This document shows positions 43,631-56,374 of a stretch of 64,000 nt of DNA, in pieces. Where the stretch lies: positions 180,418,516 through 180,482,515 of the forward strand of contig OX465597.1 of NCBI GenBank assembly GCA_950022295.1, given 5' to 3'. The translations under genes and the position numbers were made by a program. The notes under the pieces are model-generated. The model did not search any database. It worked only from the letters and a program-made list of their open reading frames with translations, and had not been told where the DNA came from. How positions within the stretch are numbered: the first letter of the stretch is position 1; every line of letters starts with the position of its first letter. Origin of the DNA: Bromus sterilis (taxonomy: Eukaryota; Streptophyta; Magnoliopsida; Poales; Poaceae).

Positions 43631-46600
43631 ACATCCCCAAGCTTAATTCCTGCTCGTCCTCGAGTAGGGAAATGATAACAAGCATAATTTATGTGGTGAC
43701 ATGCCACACAACCATATAAGGACTTTTAAGTAAAGCAACCAAAGCATGCAATTCAATTCAAGTCTTAACAAGCAAGAGTCTATATTAGCATTGACACAAG
43801 CAACGAAAGAACAAAGGGTGCAAGAGCTCTCGCTGTCCGTGACTCGAATGTCTCCAGATGGTGTTTGCGTGCAAGAAGGGGACTGGGAAAAAGAGAGAAA
43901 AAGGTTGTTGAGAACTACTATCTACTCAAGTTTCACACTTAGTCTCCTTTGGATTCTTATCTGGACTCGTCCCTAGACCACTAGCCAGGTACAAGTCAAA
44001 CTGATCCACTCCCTTTCGATATTTTGAGCATTCATGCAATGGATGACCGTGAGCAAGAAAGTTGACACCTAAAAGGCGAAACAGAAAGAAGGTGGAGGAG
44101 GAAGACAAAAAGGTGTGGAAGGCTCACATCAAAGAGGACAACCATAGGCGAGAGAAGGCCATATGATAGATATGATGTGAGGAGTAGGGATTGCCATGCA
44201 ATGGATGCACATGTGAGCTAAAATCTTTCTAAGGGAACTAGTGGTGTGCATCTAACTTGGTTGCTCATGAAGACCTAGAGCTCTTTTGAGGAGGCTCATC
44301 ATTGGAATATACAAGCCAAGTTCTATAGTGTGAAGGGTCCCCACATAGCTATATGCATGTATGATGATCTCTATGGAGTACAAGGGATAGAGGATGAAGT
44401 ACTAGTGTGGATCTCTCAAAAGGAACAGTAGTGTGCCCCCTTCTCTCTTTTTATTTTTTTCTTTTCCCCTTTTTTCTATTTTTTGTATTTTTTCGGTGGC
44501 CTCAATGGCTCGTTCTATTTAACTCTCATTTGTCCTCTTTGGGATCTTTTGATTTGGTCCTCTTTGGGATCTTTTCCTCAATTTAGGGGCAACACTCTAT
44601 ATTTTACAAGAATATAGGAGATCTTTCACACTTTACAAAGGTACTCACATAAATAATATGTAACTATCATGATGGAAATGTATGCCTCTGCCAGGATAGC
44701 AAGATATGCAATGATACTAGCGCATCATGTAGCAATGATTAGGGAAAGGCCCAACTCGCATGCGGATCATCGATCAAGCAAGTAGCATGTATGACATGAA
44801 GATCAAGTCATGAGAAGGTGGATGTTGCATGGCAATGTATCTCTGAAAGGCTATGGAAATTCCTTGATAGGTAGATATGGTGGCTGTTTTGAGTAAAGAT
44901 ATAAGGAGGCTTATGATGACAGAGCGTATCGTGCCAAGGGTTTGGATGCACCGGCGAAGGTGGACGCCCACTCTCGGAGTGAGAAGGAGGCAATGCACGG
45001 CAGAAGAGAGGCTAGAAAAAGTATAGGTGGGTGGAAGTGTCTACTTTCGAATACTCACATTAGTCTGAAGAACTCATGCACTCATTATCGGTAAAACTCA
45101 ATCTAATCAGGAGGTTCACAAAGAGACAAGTTCCCCGAGGAGGAGTGTATGGGGGTTTGGTTATCCTTGCGCATCCTCGACTCATGGTACGTGAGTGTAC
45201 TCTAATATTCGAACCCTCCAGAGGTTAGTGATCCATCTAGTAGCTAGAGTTCTCAACAGGGGTTTTGGTTTTTGAAAATCACACGGATTGCCCAAAATAC
45301 GACATCTATCACTAATAGGCTAAAGCTCTCGACACCAAAAGTTCAAACATTACTCTAGTCAATACCTCAAAACTATTGCAAGTTACTACTACAAAGAGAA
45401 TAGCAACTTCAATTACCTACTTTCTAGTCAAGACACAAAACTCAGTGCAACTGGCAAACTCTCTAACAAGATAAAACATGAAACCTATAGAAAGTTCAAC
45501 CTAAGACAAAACAAAAGCTCTAGAAGAAAATTAAAGCACAACAACTAAACAGGGCAACAGCTAAGAAAAGAAAAAGAACAACTCACAACTAAGGAAATAA
45601 GCATGAAAATCCTATGAGGAGTTCTAGTTCAAAGGGAGTGTGTTTCTCTCCCACACAAGAGAAAGTTGGGGTCTAACTTGTTATTACAGCAAACAAAGGA
45701 AAAACAAACCTAAGAAAAGTAAAGAGCGAGACGCTCCAAGCATAGCACATAACGCATGAAGTGATCAAAATATAGTGCAACGAGGGACGAACTGATAATT
45801 GTTCATGAAGAAGGGGCTGCACGGGGGCATCCCCAAGCTTAGACGCTTGAGTCTCCTTGAATATTTATTGGGGGTGCACATGGGCATCCCCAAGCTTGAG
45901 CGTTTGACACTCTAGGATCTTCTTTCATCATCTTCCATCGCACATTTGAAAACTCCCTTCATACATAACTCATTGTAAACTGATTAGAGAAGTTAGTACC
46001 CTATTAAAATAATTTTCCTCTACTGCAAATAAAGATATTCTTGAAGTGCTACTATTTCTCAAGATTTCCAAAAAGTTTTTGCAAAGAAAAAGCAAGCTTA
46101 AGGTTTTCAAAAATTAGGAGAGACAAAACTTGGCAGAATCTGTGAAAAACAGAACAGCAGGTAGTAAAGAATTTTTTAGGAGTACTTCTGCAACTCAAAT
46201 CAAAAAACTCAGAACATAAGAAAGTTCCGTGATTGTATATAGCACCATGTGTACAAAATTCTGCTCAAAAATATGAACTGGGATTGTTCTATGATTTTTC
46301 CCGTCACGAGGACATAATCTGTTTTCTGGACAACATGTCACAACTTTCACTTCCCTTGTCATATGAGGCTATAAATGGCACAAAGCTTGAAAAGTAAAGA
46401 TACAATGATGTTGCTACAGTAGTAACAATCATCAAGACCACTAAGAACATAAGAAAAACAAAAAGGAAAACCTAATTCATTGGGGGCTGCCTCCAGAAAG
46501 CGCTTCTTTAAAGCCATTAGCTAGGCTTAAAGTAAAAGATCAAGTTGTATCAATTGATCCATCATCAAGATCATCAAAAAGCTCTTAAATAGTACAACTA

Positions 46601-46769
46601 GTCTTAAGAGGTTTCTCAAATAAAGGCCGAATAAAAATTCTTCTTGGGATAAAATCAATTGGAGTTTCAAAATTAAAGATAGGTATCTCCTCCAAAGTCT
46701 TCACTGTTTCAACTCTTTTGGCCATAGGTGTGTCAGCTTTTTAGGGACGTAAACGAACTTGGGTTCCTT
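43631..46769 (-). other. G non-coding internal region
   Basis: About 3.1 kb without a credible ORF on either strand. It holds the polypurine tract AAGCTTGGGGATG (43644-43632 on the minus strand) and two more copies of the same motif at 45840-45828 and 45897-45885. A long, almost pure pyrimidine run on the plus strand (purine on the minus strand) lies at about 44437-44500. Confidence 0.6.
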
Positions 46770-47341
46770 TCATGCCGGAGTTTCATCCTTTTTGGTTTTG
46801 ATTGAGGAAAAGGTAGTTCCTAGAGTTTCAATAACTTCCTCAATCTTCTCAATCCTAGAGGACTTCTCATCAAGGGATTTAATAGTCTCCAAAGTTTTGA
46901 ATTTTTTTTGCATGGAGCAATCTAGCCTATTCAAATTCCCTTGAATCTTACGATCCAACTCATTTACTTTATCCATACTTGTCATCTCTAACTCTATTTT
47001 TTCAAGTTTTCCCATAATGTGAGCTAGAGTAATGTCCTCCTTAATACTAGCAATGGGGAGACTTCCAACAAGATTTTCAATTATATTAATGGCTTCCCCA
47101 ACTGGAGCCTCTATAAAGTTCCCATTGATAGCAGTGTCTAAAACAAACCTATTCCAAGAAGTAATCCCAACATAAAATTTTCTAAAAAGGATATTAGCAG
47201 ATTGCTTCTTGGTGGCCCTTTTTTAGAATCATTAATTCTATACCAAGCATCTTTCAGACTTTCACCACCTCTCTGAGTAAAGGTAAGTACTTCTGCCTCA
47301 CCAAAGGCAAAAGGACCAGCCATAGTGGTAACTACTAACAA
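46770..47341 (-). pseudogene. gag: G gag remnant
   Basis: On the minus strand, 47341-47138 keeps FGEAEVLTFTQRGGESLKDAWYRIND, a typical retrotransposon gag motif (the ESLxDAW block). The frame then breaks, and 47015-46770 carries a helical charged segment (KLEKIELEMTSMDKVNELDR, SSRIEKIEEVIETLG), probably a coiled coil. No nucleocapsid knuckle or protease follows. It lies close behind the primer site, where gag belongs. Confidence 0.65.
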
Positions 47342-47464
47342 GGTAACATGTATTTTTGGTATTTTTTATAAGGGACACAAAAGTAAAGACTGAAAGGTAA
47401 ACTAACAAGACTAAAAACAAAAGATAAAAGATAGTGTGCAACTCTCCTATCTTGTAGACTAGAG

Positions 47465-47482
47465 TCCCTGGCAACGGCGCCA
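47465..47482 (-). other. G primer-binding site
   Basis: On the minus strand TGGCGCCGTTGCCAGGGA, ten bases after the LTR end, complementary to tRNA-Asp as in Athila elements. Confidence 0.88.
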
Positions 47483-47492
47483 TAAATTTGCT

Positions 47493-49161
47493 TGATATGG
47501 TGAAGATAGTTCTCTCACTTCTCGTTGGTTACCGCAAGTGGAAGGTGAGATGTAGCATAGCAGCAAATTTCCCTCGGTGAATATACCAAGGTTTGTCTCC
47601 AGTAGGACTCCCGGAAATACAAGAAGGTGACAACGGCACCAGAAATTACTTCGGGCTAACGGCGTCATAAATTGGGCGGTTGTCAGGACCTGCACACAGA
47701 AACAAATAACTTTGCTTCCAACGAGTACAGAGGAGTTGTCAATTCCTCCGGCCTTGCTGTTTACAAAGGATCAACGCAAGAGATAATAGTGCAACTGAAA
47801 GTAAGAAATGAAAATAAATTGAAGGTGTAAACAATGGTGTGAATATGGAGCGGGGTCCCGTGATGTTCACTAGTGATGTCTCTCTCCCAAAAGACGATAA
47901 AAGTGCTACCGAGGTAAACAAATCACAGCTGGTAAATTGACAGGATTATAAACGCACCGCAATGCTAACTATGCTACAAAAGAAAGGAAGAGGCTCAAAA
48001 GCAATGGGCAGTACGCCAAGGTAAGTAGAAATAAATCCATCTGCATCTACTACGAATCATCCACCTTGAGATATCTATGCAGAACATCTCGCTGGTATTA
48101 AGTTGTGAATCCCACCCAAAGTGTAAACTCAAAGCAACAGACAACTGCATTAAATGAACTTTGCGTAAAGTCAAAAATCCTTGCACCCACAGGTACAAGC
48201 ACCGTTGTTTTATTCCTAGTGGAAACATCACATCCCCTAGGCTCATGTTTCTGTCACTCAAGCTAGACATCAAGGGGTTGAACCCACAATCAAGCATAAC
48301 GCTCCCTCTTGGAGTTGCAACAAATCACTTGGCCATAGTAAAATACGGCATCGGAGAACATGCAAGAATTTACTAAAGAACACAAATATAAAAGAGAACC
48401 AAATATATTACTCATCACAATATAAATATAATCTCATAATCCATCAGATCCCGGGAAACTCAGCATAGCAACACAGAAAATTACAAAAGTGCCTCGATCA
48501 TGTGAGGCAGCTCACGAGGTCTCGAAAGTGAAAGCACAAAGAGGGGAGGAGTACATCACATAGCTACTGGTCACGGACCCATGGTCCAAGGGGAACTACT
48601 CACGGCACATCCGGGAGGCGTCCATGGCGATGGATGGTCTCCCGGAGGGGATTCCTCTTTCCGGCAGCGTGCCGGGGCAGCCTCTACTGGCAGCCCCGAT
48701 CTTGAAACGGCGGCGGCGGCGGAACAGAGAGGAGAACCGGAATAGCAGATCGCTCTTAGGGGTTTCCGTCAGGGGGGGGGGGGGTAAATATAGGCCAAAT
48801 GGGGCACCGAGAGGGGCCACAGGGCAGCCAGGAGGCCTCCTGACGCGGCCTAGGGTGGGGCCGCGCCAGGGACCCTCCTGGGGCCCTGGTGGGTGCACCC
48901 CCTTCCTTTCTTGGTGATTCGGGAAGCTTCCGGGTCGCTGCTTTTTTATATAATTTTTTCTGGATTTATTTGGCACTTTTAATGGCCGGAAAACCTAAAA
49001 TACAAAAACAGCAGAAAACAGGAACTGGCAACTGGGTGCACTGAGTTAATAGGTTAGTCCAAATATGCTCAGAAGTGTATGAAAGTTCAAGCAAAACATG
49101 ACAAAGTCACACAAACATGCATGGAGCAAGCAGAAATTATAGATACGTTTGGGATGTATCA
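47493..49161 (-). repeat. G 5' LTR
   Basis: On the minus strand it opens TGATACATCCC (49161) and ends ...ACCATATCA (47493). It is uninterrupted, 1669 bases. A run of 13 G at 48772-48784 lies next to the TATA-like region (48785-48791); the other LTR has a shorter G run there. Same family as the solo LTR at 54696. Confidence 0.92.
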
Positions 49162-50013
49162 GATGACTATACATTTGTCTTCGAGGGTTACCGAAAAGGG
49201 GATTTATATATTGTTGATTTTTCTTCGGGCCCGGCTGTATCCACATTCTTAATGGCAAAAGCTTCATCTGGATGGTTCTGGCACAGAAGACTTGGTCATG
49301 CAGGGATGAGAAATCTTCAAACTCTAGTGAAGAAGAAGCATGTTATTGGCCTTAGCAAAGTTAAATTCAATAAGGATCATCTCTGCAGTGCTTGTGAAGC
49401 TGGAAAGGTTACGAAGAAACATCATTCAATGAAGATTATCATGACTACTAATCGTCCCCTTGAATTTCTTCATATGGATCTTTTCGGTCCTCAAAATTAT
49501 GCAAGTCTGGGAGGAAACAAATATGGTCTAGTCATTGTTGATGGTTTTTCTCGCTATACTTGGGTTTTCTTTCTGTATGACGAGAGCAAAGTTGTTGAAA
49601 TCTTCAAATCATTCGCTAAGAGAGCTCAAACCGAATATGAATTATATCTGAAGCACATACGAAGTGATAATGGAACTGAATTTAAAAATACTCATATTGA
49701 AGATTTTCTTGATAATCATGGCTTTACTCATGAATTCTCAGTTGCTTATACACCTCAACAAAATGGTGTGGTTGAAAGGAAGAATAGAAATCTTATTGAA
49801 ATGGCCAGAACAATGCTTGCTGAATACAAGACTCCTATCAAGTTCTGGGCCGAAGCAATTAACACAGTCTGTCATATCATCAACAAGGTTAACCTTCAAA
49901 AATTTCTGAAGAAAACTTCACATGAGCTTACCACTGGTAACAAGCCCAATGTTTTAGATCTTAGGGTATTTGGTGCTCCTTGCTTTATTAGGGATATGAA
50001 TCATAGCTCCTAA
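49162..50013 (+). pseudogene. pol: H integrase
   Basis: Pol resumes in the frame left at 37474. The pre-integrase zinc region (WFWHRRLGHAG ... LCSACEAGK) is followed by the catalytic core with D in HMDLFGPQ, D in RSDNGTEF and E in QQNGVVERKN. It remains open for about 285 codons to a stop near 50011, just after VFGAPCFIRDM. All three catalytic residues are kept. It would insert cDNA into the genome. Confidence 0.92.
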
Positions 50014-50640
50014 TTTGCCCCTATGGCACATGAAGGTTTTCTGCTAGGTTATGGTTCAAACTCTCACACTTACAGAGTGTATAACTCCCACTTTGGGAAG
50101 TTTATGGAAACTGTAAATGTAAGGTTTGATGAAACTAATGGCTCACAAAAGGAGCATTTGCCTCATGATCTAGATGAACCTCCTCTTGATGAAGTGATAA
50201 GGTCCATGGCTATTGGAGAGATTCGTCCTGTCAAAGAAAATTCTCGTCAATAAAATCAAGCTGATGATGATCCAATGTTCCCACACATATCCCGGGGCGT
50301 TGGAGATCAACATCCTGAAGCTAATGATGGACATGATGAAGAACAAACCATGAACGAAGAAGATGAAGATCCTGAAGGAAATGCTGATCCGGAAGGATAT
50401 GCAGATCCTGAAGGAAATGTCAATCCCGAAGGAAATGCTGATTCCGAAGAAGAACCAGAGCCACAAGCAAATGAAAATGCACTAACTCGAGTGCGAAGAA
50501 GAGTTGGTGTTCATTCGATCCTCGAAGAAATTGAACAACTAGGTCGTCCCACAACTCGCTCTCATACTCGTTTGGCTAACTTATGTGGAAATTTTTCGTT
50601 TGTCTCCATGCTAGAACCTTCAAAGTTTGATGAAGCCATG
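50014..50640 (+). pseudogene. pol: H integrase C-terminus and linker to RT
   Basis: Continues with GFLLGYGSNSHTYRVYNSHF and a region of imperfect repeats around DPEGNADPEGYADPEGNVNP (about 50365-50440), rich in Asp, Pro and Glu. A stop at about 50251 lies in the frame. Such acidic linkers are common between integrase and RT in Copia elements. The repeats derive from a short GAAGGAAATGCTGAT-type unit. Confidence 0.75.
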
Positions 50641-52220
50641 AAGGACCCAGATTGGTTAACTGCTATTCTCGAAGAACTCAACCAATTCGAGCGAAAAAAA
50701 GTATGGTACTTAGTCGAAGACCTGATCCCACGAAGCACAACATCATTGGTACTAAGTGGATTTTTCGCAACGAGAAAGATGAATATGGTATTGTGGTAAG
50801 AAACAAAGCACGACTGGTTGCACAAGGGTACACCCAAATCGAAGGTATCGATTTCGGCGAAACTTATGCTCCAGTTGATCGTCTCAAACCTATTTGTGTT
50901 ATTCTTGCTTTGGCAAATTTCAATGGTATCCTGCTTTATCAAATGGATGTGAAAAGTGCTTGTCTTAATGGTGAAATCGAAGAAGAAGTGTATGTTATGC
51001 AGCCTCCAGGTTTTGAAGACTCGAAGGATCCTGACATGGTGTACAGGTTGCACAAAGCTCTCTATGGGTTAAAGCAAGCACCTCATGCTTGATATGAACC
51101 TTGAAGGATTTCCTTTTTAAGAAAGGCTTCAAGCCAAGAACAACTGACCCAAATCTTTTCACTCGCTCTTATAATGGTGATTTGTTTGTGTGTCAAATAT
51201 ATGTAGATGATATTATTTTTGGCTGCACTAACACTGAAATCAACTAATAATTTGCCAAAATGATGTCTAAGAAATATGAGATGTCAATGATGGGTGAATT
51301 GAAGTTCTTTCTTGGACTACAAATCCGTCAACAGAAGAATGGCACCTTTATTTCTCAAGAAAAATATCTCAAGGATTGCCTGAAGAAGTTTGGACTCACT
51401 GATTGCAAAACGATAAAACATCCCATGCCTACCAATGGCTTCCTAGATGCAGATGAGAAGGGGAAACCCTTCGATAAAAAGAAGTATCGGCTATGATTGG
51501 TTCACTCTTATACTTATGTGCATCTAGACCTGACATTATGCTTTCAGTATTGTGGTATCCCAAAAGAAGGATTGCCTGTTCTCTCTTTCAGGCAAATCCT
51601 AAGGAGTCACATCATATTGCTATAAAGAGAATTCTTTGATATCTTGCTAGCACACCAACCTTGGGCTTGTGGTATCCCAAGGGTGCTCAGTTTGATCTTA
51701 TTGGATATTCTGAATCGGACTGGGCTGATGCCCGTGTTCATAGGTAATCTACATCAGGCACTTGTCATTTCTTCGGAAGATCACTTGTGTGTTGGACTTC
51801 CAAGAAGCAAAATTGTGTATCAATATCAACTGCTAAAACCGAATACATTGCTGCTGGCTCATGCTGCACTCAGATTCTATGGCTTAAGCAGACGCTGAAG
51901 GATTATTGTATTGTGTGAAGAAAATTCCTCTCCTATGTGATAATGAGAGTGCAATCAAAATTGCACACAATCCTGTGCAGCACTCTCACACGAAGCATAT
52001 TGACATTCGCCATCATTTTCTTCGTGACCATGTTCAGCGTGAAGATATTGTGATGAGTCATGTCAGAACTGAAGATCAACTGGCTGATATATTCACAAAA
52101 CCATTGGATGAGAAAAGGTTATGTGTGTTGAGATGTAAGCTCAATATTTTTGAACTCACGAAATGTTCTGTAAGACCGAACCTTTACCTACATATAAATA
52201 TTCATTTATTTCATTTTTGA
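50641..52220 (+). pseudogene. pol: H reverse transcriptase and RNase H, broken
   Basis: Copia RT starts PDWLTAILEELNQFERKKVW. The frame changes near 50730, giving NIIGTKWIFRNEKDEYG, ARLVAQGYTQIEGIDF and YQMDVKSACLNGEI. It stops at 51090 after YGLKQAPHA, changes again, and shows YVDDIIFG (YVDD at 51200-51211). Two tandem stops lie at 51244-51249. RNase H is mostly scrambled from 51495 to 51905, then ends readably: LCDNESAIKIAHNPVQHSHT, HIDIRHHFLRDHV, DQLADIFTKPL. It is strongly degenerate. Confidence 0.9.
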
Positions 52221-53015
52221 ATTTGGTTTCGGTTTTCATTTTTTTCTTCAAGTTATATCTTTTATTTTGATTGGATTTAGTCCTCCATACTTATCACCTT
52301 TAGCTTTGTTGTTGTTTTTCTTCAAGGTGATAAGTTTCGGAGCATAGTTGAAACGGAAAGTATTATGCTTCGAACATCATTGAGTTCTAAATCATATGCT
52401 TCCAACTTTATCGAAGTTTTTACTCAAGACCAAGACTTTTTCTTCGGTCGTTGAGATCCCATAAATTCTGGTTCGTTGAGATTCCCTCGCGATTCTCTAC
52501 CATATCCTGACCGTAGAATCCTGAGATTCAGTTGCTGGGAGCCGTTCTATATGACCTGCCACGTGTGCCATGCCATCCCTATATAATGCATCACCCCCAT
52601 CGACAACAAAACGCCCAAACACTCCATCTCTTCCAGAACCCTAATTCTCTCCCGAGCGTGCCGCTGAGCTCCCCCTCCTCCCCGACGACTGCGCCGCTTC
52701 ACTGCCGGACAGCCGCCACTGTGGACTTCACGTCGTCGACGAGCACCTCTCCTCCGCTCCTCGCCACTGTATCTGCTCGACGCCACCGAATTAGGGTACG
52801 CCGAGCGACTTCGATCTAATCTTCCCCCTGTTCATCTTCTAAGATTGGATCCAAGTGTTTTTGAGGATTTTCATTTGATTTGATTAGGTTGCTTTGATCT
52901 GTTGGATCAGTGAACTTTTGGGAATCTTGTTTAGCCGTCAAAAGCTTCCCATCCCAATTCAGGTTAGAATCTTGGGTTTTGATGTGTTCTGTTCTGTGTT
53001 AGGGTTTGTAGATTA
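52221..53015 (+). promoter_or_regulatory. H spacer with an internal promoter-like unit
   Basis: Between pol and the third ORF. A clear TATA box (TATATAA, 52580-52586, in CCCTATATAATGCATCACC) is followed 30 bases later by CA-rich, then C/T-rich leader sequence with AACCCTAATTCTCTCCC, typical of plant 5' leaders. A donor-like AGG|GTACGCC (about 52795) is followed by a T-rich intron-like stretch with ATCTGTTGGATC. An acceptor-like TTCTTCACAG (about 53180) lies in front of the ORF's better-kept part. It looks like promoter, leader and first intron for a separate transcript of the third ORF. Confidence 0.5.
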
Positions 53016-54695
53016 TTGGTGCCTCGATTGATAGATGCTAAGTCTAGATCAGAACAGGCCGGAATCAACACCCAGATATATCTGAATCTCTTGTCAAAAT
53101 TGTTTGTTTTGGTGGAAACTTTTGCTGGTGCTCAAACCATACCTATGTTTTTCCCTCGTTCCCCCTTTGCTTCTTCACAGGATATCTGCAGATCTTGGTT
53201 ATGGTGATGAGTTACCCGTGTTGGATAATCTTCAAGAACACGCTATTGAGCAAAAGGTTCAGAAGAGAAAGGACGAAGAACGGAGACAATGAAAAATGCT
53301 CGTGGAATTCCTGAAGCTATTCGCAAAAATTTCGGATATGACACACCAGCTGAAGAAGACAAAGATCAGCGAAAGCTTCGCCTTCAAGGGATTCAGAGGT
53401 ACTGGGCAATAAGGTGGTATAAGTACAAGAGTATTCCAGATTGGAAGTGGGAAATGAAGTTTTCCTTCCACCCACCTTACCTGTATACTTCGCACATGTG
53501 CAACAAGTATACCGAAGAAAATTGGCATCTGTAATACCCAGTTACACCGAAGGTTCCTCACCCCAACACAATCAACACTCCTGCTGATTATCCGGATGAA
53601 CAACTGCGCTTGGAGATTGCTGCTGAAAAGAAGCACATCAAGGATGAAAAGAAGGCAGCCAAGCTAGCTGCTGTCGAAGCAGTTGGAGAGGGCTAGAGCT
53701 CGAAGAAGAAACGGTCCAGGAAGCTGAGGAAGAAATCAACCTCACCCCCTCATGCCTCCACTGATGATGATGAGATAGCCAAACTGGAACAAGCTTCTCT
53801 TGAAGACTCAATGCATGATGAGTCACATGCTGAAGCTGATGATGAGTCAGATGGTGAAGCTGATGATGAGTCAGATGCTGTAGCAGATGACGAGTCTGAA
53901 CCTGCTCCTCCTCACAAACAAAAGCTTTGTATCCAAACGAAGAAGAATGCTGGAGAAAAACCTGCTGCAAAAGGGCTAAGGATTCAAGATCCAACAGACA
54001 AGCCCGCAGCTCGCCCTGTGATTAACATGACCAATTTGGTGATTACAAAGCCATTGGCCTCCAAGCCACCTGCTGAGAACCTCAATACTGAGAGGCGGTC
54101 GAAGCTAAAGAATGACCCCTCGAAGAATTTGCAGACAGAGAAAGCTACTGTCCCAGTGAAGCCCAAACAACCTGCTGCTCTAGTGAAGCCTAAGCCCATT
54201 GTTGCACCAAAGCCTTCAACAAAGAGAAAGCACACGAAAGAAGAGTTGCACCAGAAAGACCTCGAGGAGGCACTTGACAAAAGTATTCTTTCCCGCGATT
54301 CTTCTTTCAAGCAGATGGAAGCACAAGAAGAAGCCAAGAAACAACGTGAACTTGAAGGTGCTAATCTTGCTGCTGCTCAGGCTGAAACGAAGCGCAAGCT
54401 CGCCGAAGCCCAAAAGAACAAAGAGAAAGTTGCTGCTGAACCCAAGCACTTAGCTGAGAATGAAGCCAAGCGCAAGGCAACTCTTGCTGGCCTTGCAACA
54501 AAGAAAGATGAGAAAGCAGCTAGAGATTCTCAGAAGAAAGCCGTGGTGGATATAACTCCACCAGCTAAAGCAAATCCGCCGAAGCAATAAGAAATTACAC
54601 TTCCTGAAGCTCAAGAAGAAGGAGATCGCCAAAGTGCGCATCAATTTGCTGATCCCCGTGAAGGAGAACTTTGGGACACTTGGGCATTGCGTAAG
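53016..54695 (+). pseudogene. H third ORF, N-terminal part (acidic and Lys-rich coiled coil)
   Basis: Readable from RLIDAKSRSEQAGINTQIY (about 53025), with frame changes near 53110, 53285, 53530 and 53695. Blocks in order: GYGDELPVLDNLQEHAIEQK, IQRYWAIRWYKYKSIPDWKW, an acidic repeat built on DDESD (53826-53905), a Lys/Pro-rich stretch (PVKPKQPAALVKPKPIV), and a long Ala/Lys/Glu helix (about 54225-54560: QMEAQEEAKKQRELEGA). It is broken at 54695 by a solo LTR. No signal peptide or membrane segment is seen. Confidence 0.7.
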
Positions 54696-56369
54696 TGATA
54701 CGTCCAAAACGTATCTATAATTTCTTCTTGTTCCGTGCCTCTTTTGTGTGATATTGCTATGATATTGATGAACTTCAATACACTTTTGATCATATTTGGA
54801 CTAACCTATTAACTCAGTGCACCCCAGTGTCAGTTCCTGTTTTCTGCTGTTTTTCTATTTCAGGTTTCCCCCATATTAAAAGTGCTCCAAAAATTCGGAA
54901 AAATCCAATAAAAAATAAGCGATACGGAAGCTTCGAGAAACACCGAGAGGGGGCCAGAGGGAACCCACCAGGGCCCCAGGCGCCCTCCCGCCGCACCCTA
55001 GGGTGGGGCCGTGCCAGGGGGCCGCCTGGACCCCTGTTGCCCCCCCTGGCTGCCCCCTTTCTCCCATATATTCCTCGTGACGTGAAACCCCTGTGATTGG
55101 AACCCTTTTTTCGCGATCTCTCCTCTATTACACTGCCGCCGCGCTTCCAAGATCGGGACCACCAGAAGACCTCTTCCCGGCATCCTGCCGGAGGGAGGAA
55201 CCACCTCCGGGAGCTTATCCACCACCATGGATGCTTCCTGAATGAACCGTGAGTAGTCCACCTTGGACCATGGGTCCATGATCAGTAGCTTTGCGATGTT
55301 CTCCTCCCCTCTTTGTTCTTCATGGATTAGACCTCGTGAGCTACCCTACATGATCAAGGCACATATGTAATATTTCTGCTGTTGCTATGCTGAGTTTGCT
55401 GGGATCCGATGGATTATGAGATTATTTTCAGATTGTGTTTGAGTAATATATTTGATTCTCCTCTTTTATATTTATGTTCTAGAGTAATTCTTGCATGTTC
55501 TCCGTTGTTGTTTATTGCTTTGGCCAAGTAGTAGGTAGTGACTCCATGAGGGAGCGTTATGCATGATTGTGGGTTCATGCCCCCCGATGACTAGCTTGAG
55601 TGACAAAAACATGAGTCTAGGGGATGTGCTGTTGCCACAAGGGATAAAACAACGGTGCTTGTACTTGCAGGTGCAAGGATTGTTTAATTTACACAAAGTT
55701 CTTTAATGCAGTTGTCCATTGCTTTGAGTTTACACTTTGGGTGGGATTCACAACTTAATACCAGCGAGATGTTCTGGATAGATATCTCAAGGTGGATGAT
55801 TAGTAGGTAGATGAAGATGGATTTCGGTCTACTTGATTTGGCGTAACGCCCAAGCTTTTGAGCTTCTTCCTTTCTTTGTAGCATAGTTAGCATTGGTTTG
55901 CGCACATAATCCTGTCAATTGCCCAGCTGTAACTTGTTTACCTCACATGGCTATTTTATCGTCTTTTGGGAGAGAGACATCACTAGTGAACATCAAAGGA
56001 CCCGGTCCATATTTCCAATACTGTTTACACCCGCTATCAATTTACTACTTTATTTACTTTTCCATTTCTATCACTCTCATTATTATCCCGTGCGATTTAT
56101 CCTTTGTAAACAACAAGGCCAGAGGGATTGACAACCTCTCTGTACTCGTTGGGAGCAAATCTATCTGTTGTGTGTGCAGGTCCAAGATAAGCAAGTGATT
56201 ATCAACGACGCATCACTTGCCGAACCACCTACTTGTCGATCTTGGAGTCCTATTGGTTCGACACTTAAACCTTAGCATCTTTGCTAAGGGAAATTGCCGC
56301 TACGCTACATCTCAACCTTCTACTTTGGGTAAACCAACGAGGGGCAAGAAGTAAACTCTCGTGACATCA
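54696..56369 (+). mobile_element. Solo LTR, Athila-like (same family as G)
   Basis: Opens TGATACGTCC and ends GTGACATCA, flanked by a perfect GTAAG duplication (54691-54695, 56370-56374). At 1674 bases it matches the G LTR in length and order: TTTGGACTAACC, GCGCC-type GC-rich block, TATA-like ATATATT at about 55066, GATCGGGACC leader. No internal region remains. It lies inside the third ORF of H. Confidence 0.92.
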
Positions 56370-56374
56370 GTAAG

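Larger units (their letters stand above)
37475..49161 (-). mobile_element. Element G: non-autonomous Athila-like element, minus strand
   Basis: GATGA is duplicated at 37470-37474 and 49162-49166. On the minus strand: 5' LTR (49161-47493), tRNA-Asp-type primer site (47482-47465), a decayed gag piece, about 3 kb of non-coding DNA, polypurine tract (43644-43631) and 3' LTR (43630-37475, split by a solo LTR). The whole internal region is only about 3.9 kb and no RT or integrase is seen, so G could not move by itself. The two LTRs show 6 differences in the first ~80 aligned bases of their outer ends. Confidence 0.9.

Noticed and set aside
44437..44500. Centromeric or structural pyrimidine tract with a function
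   Set aside because: Probably simple low-complexity DNA in G's non-coding part; nothing else supports a role.
53811..54590. An independent host gene for an acidic, Lys-rich protein
   Set aside because: It lies between the pol and 3' LTR of H, resumes beyond the 54696 solo LTR, and is part of the element's third ORF.
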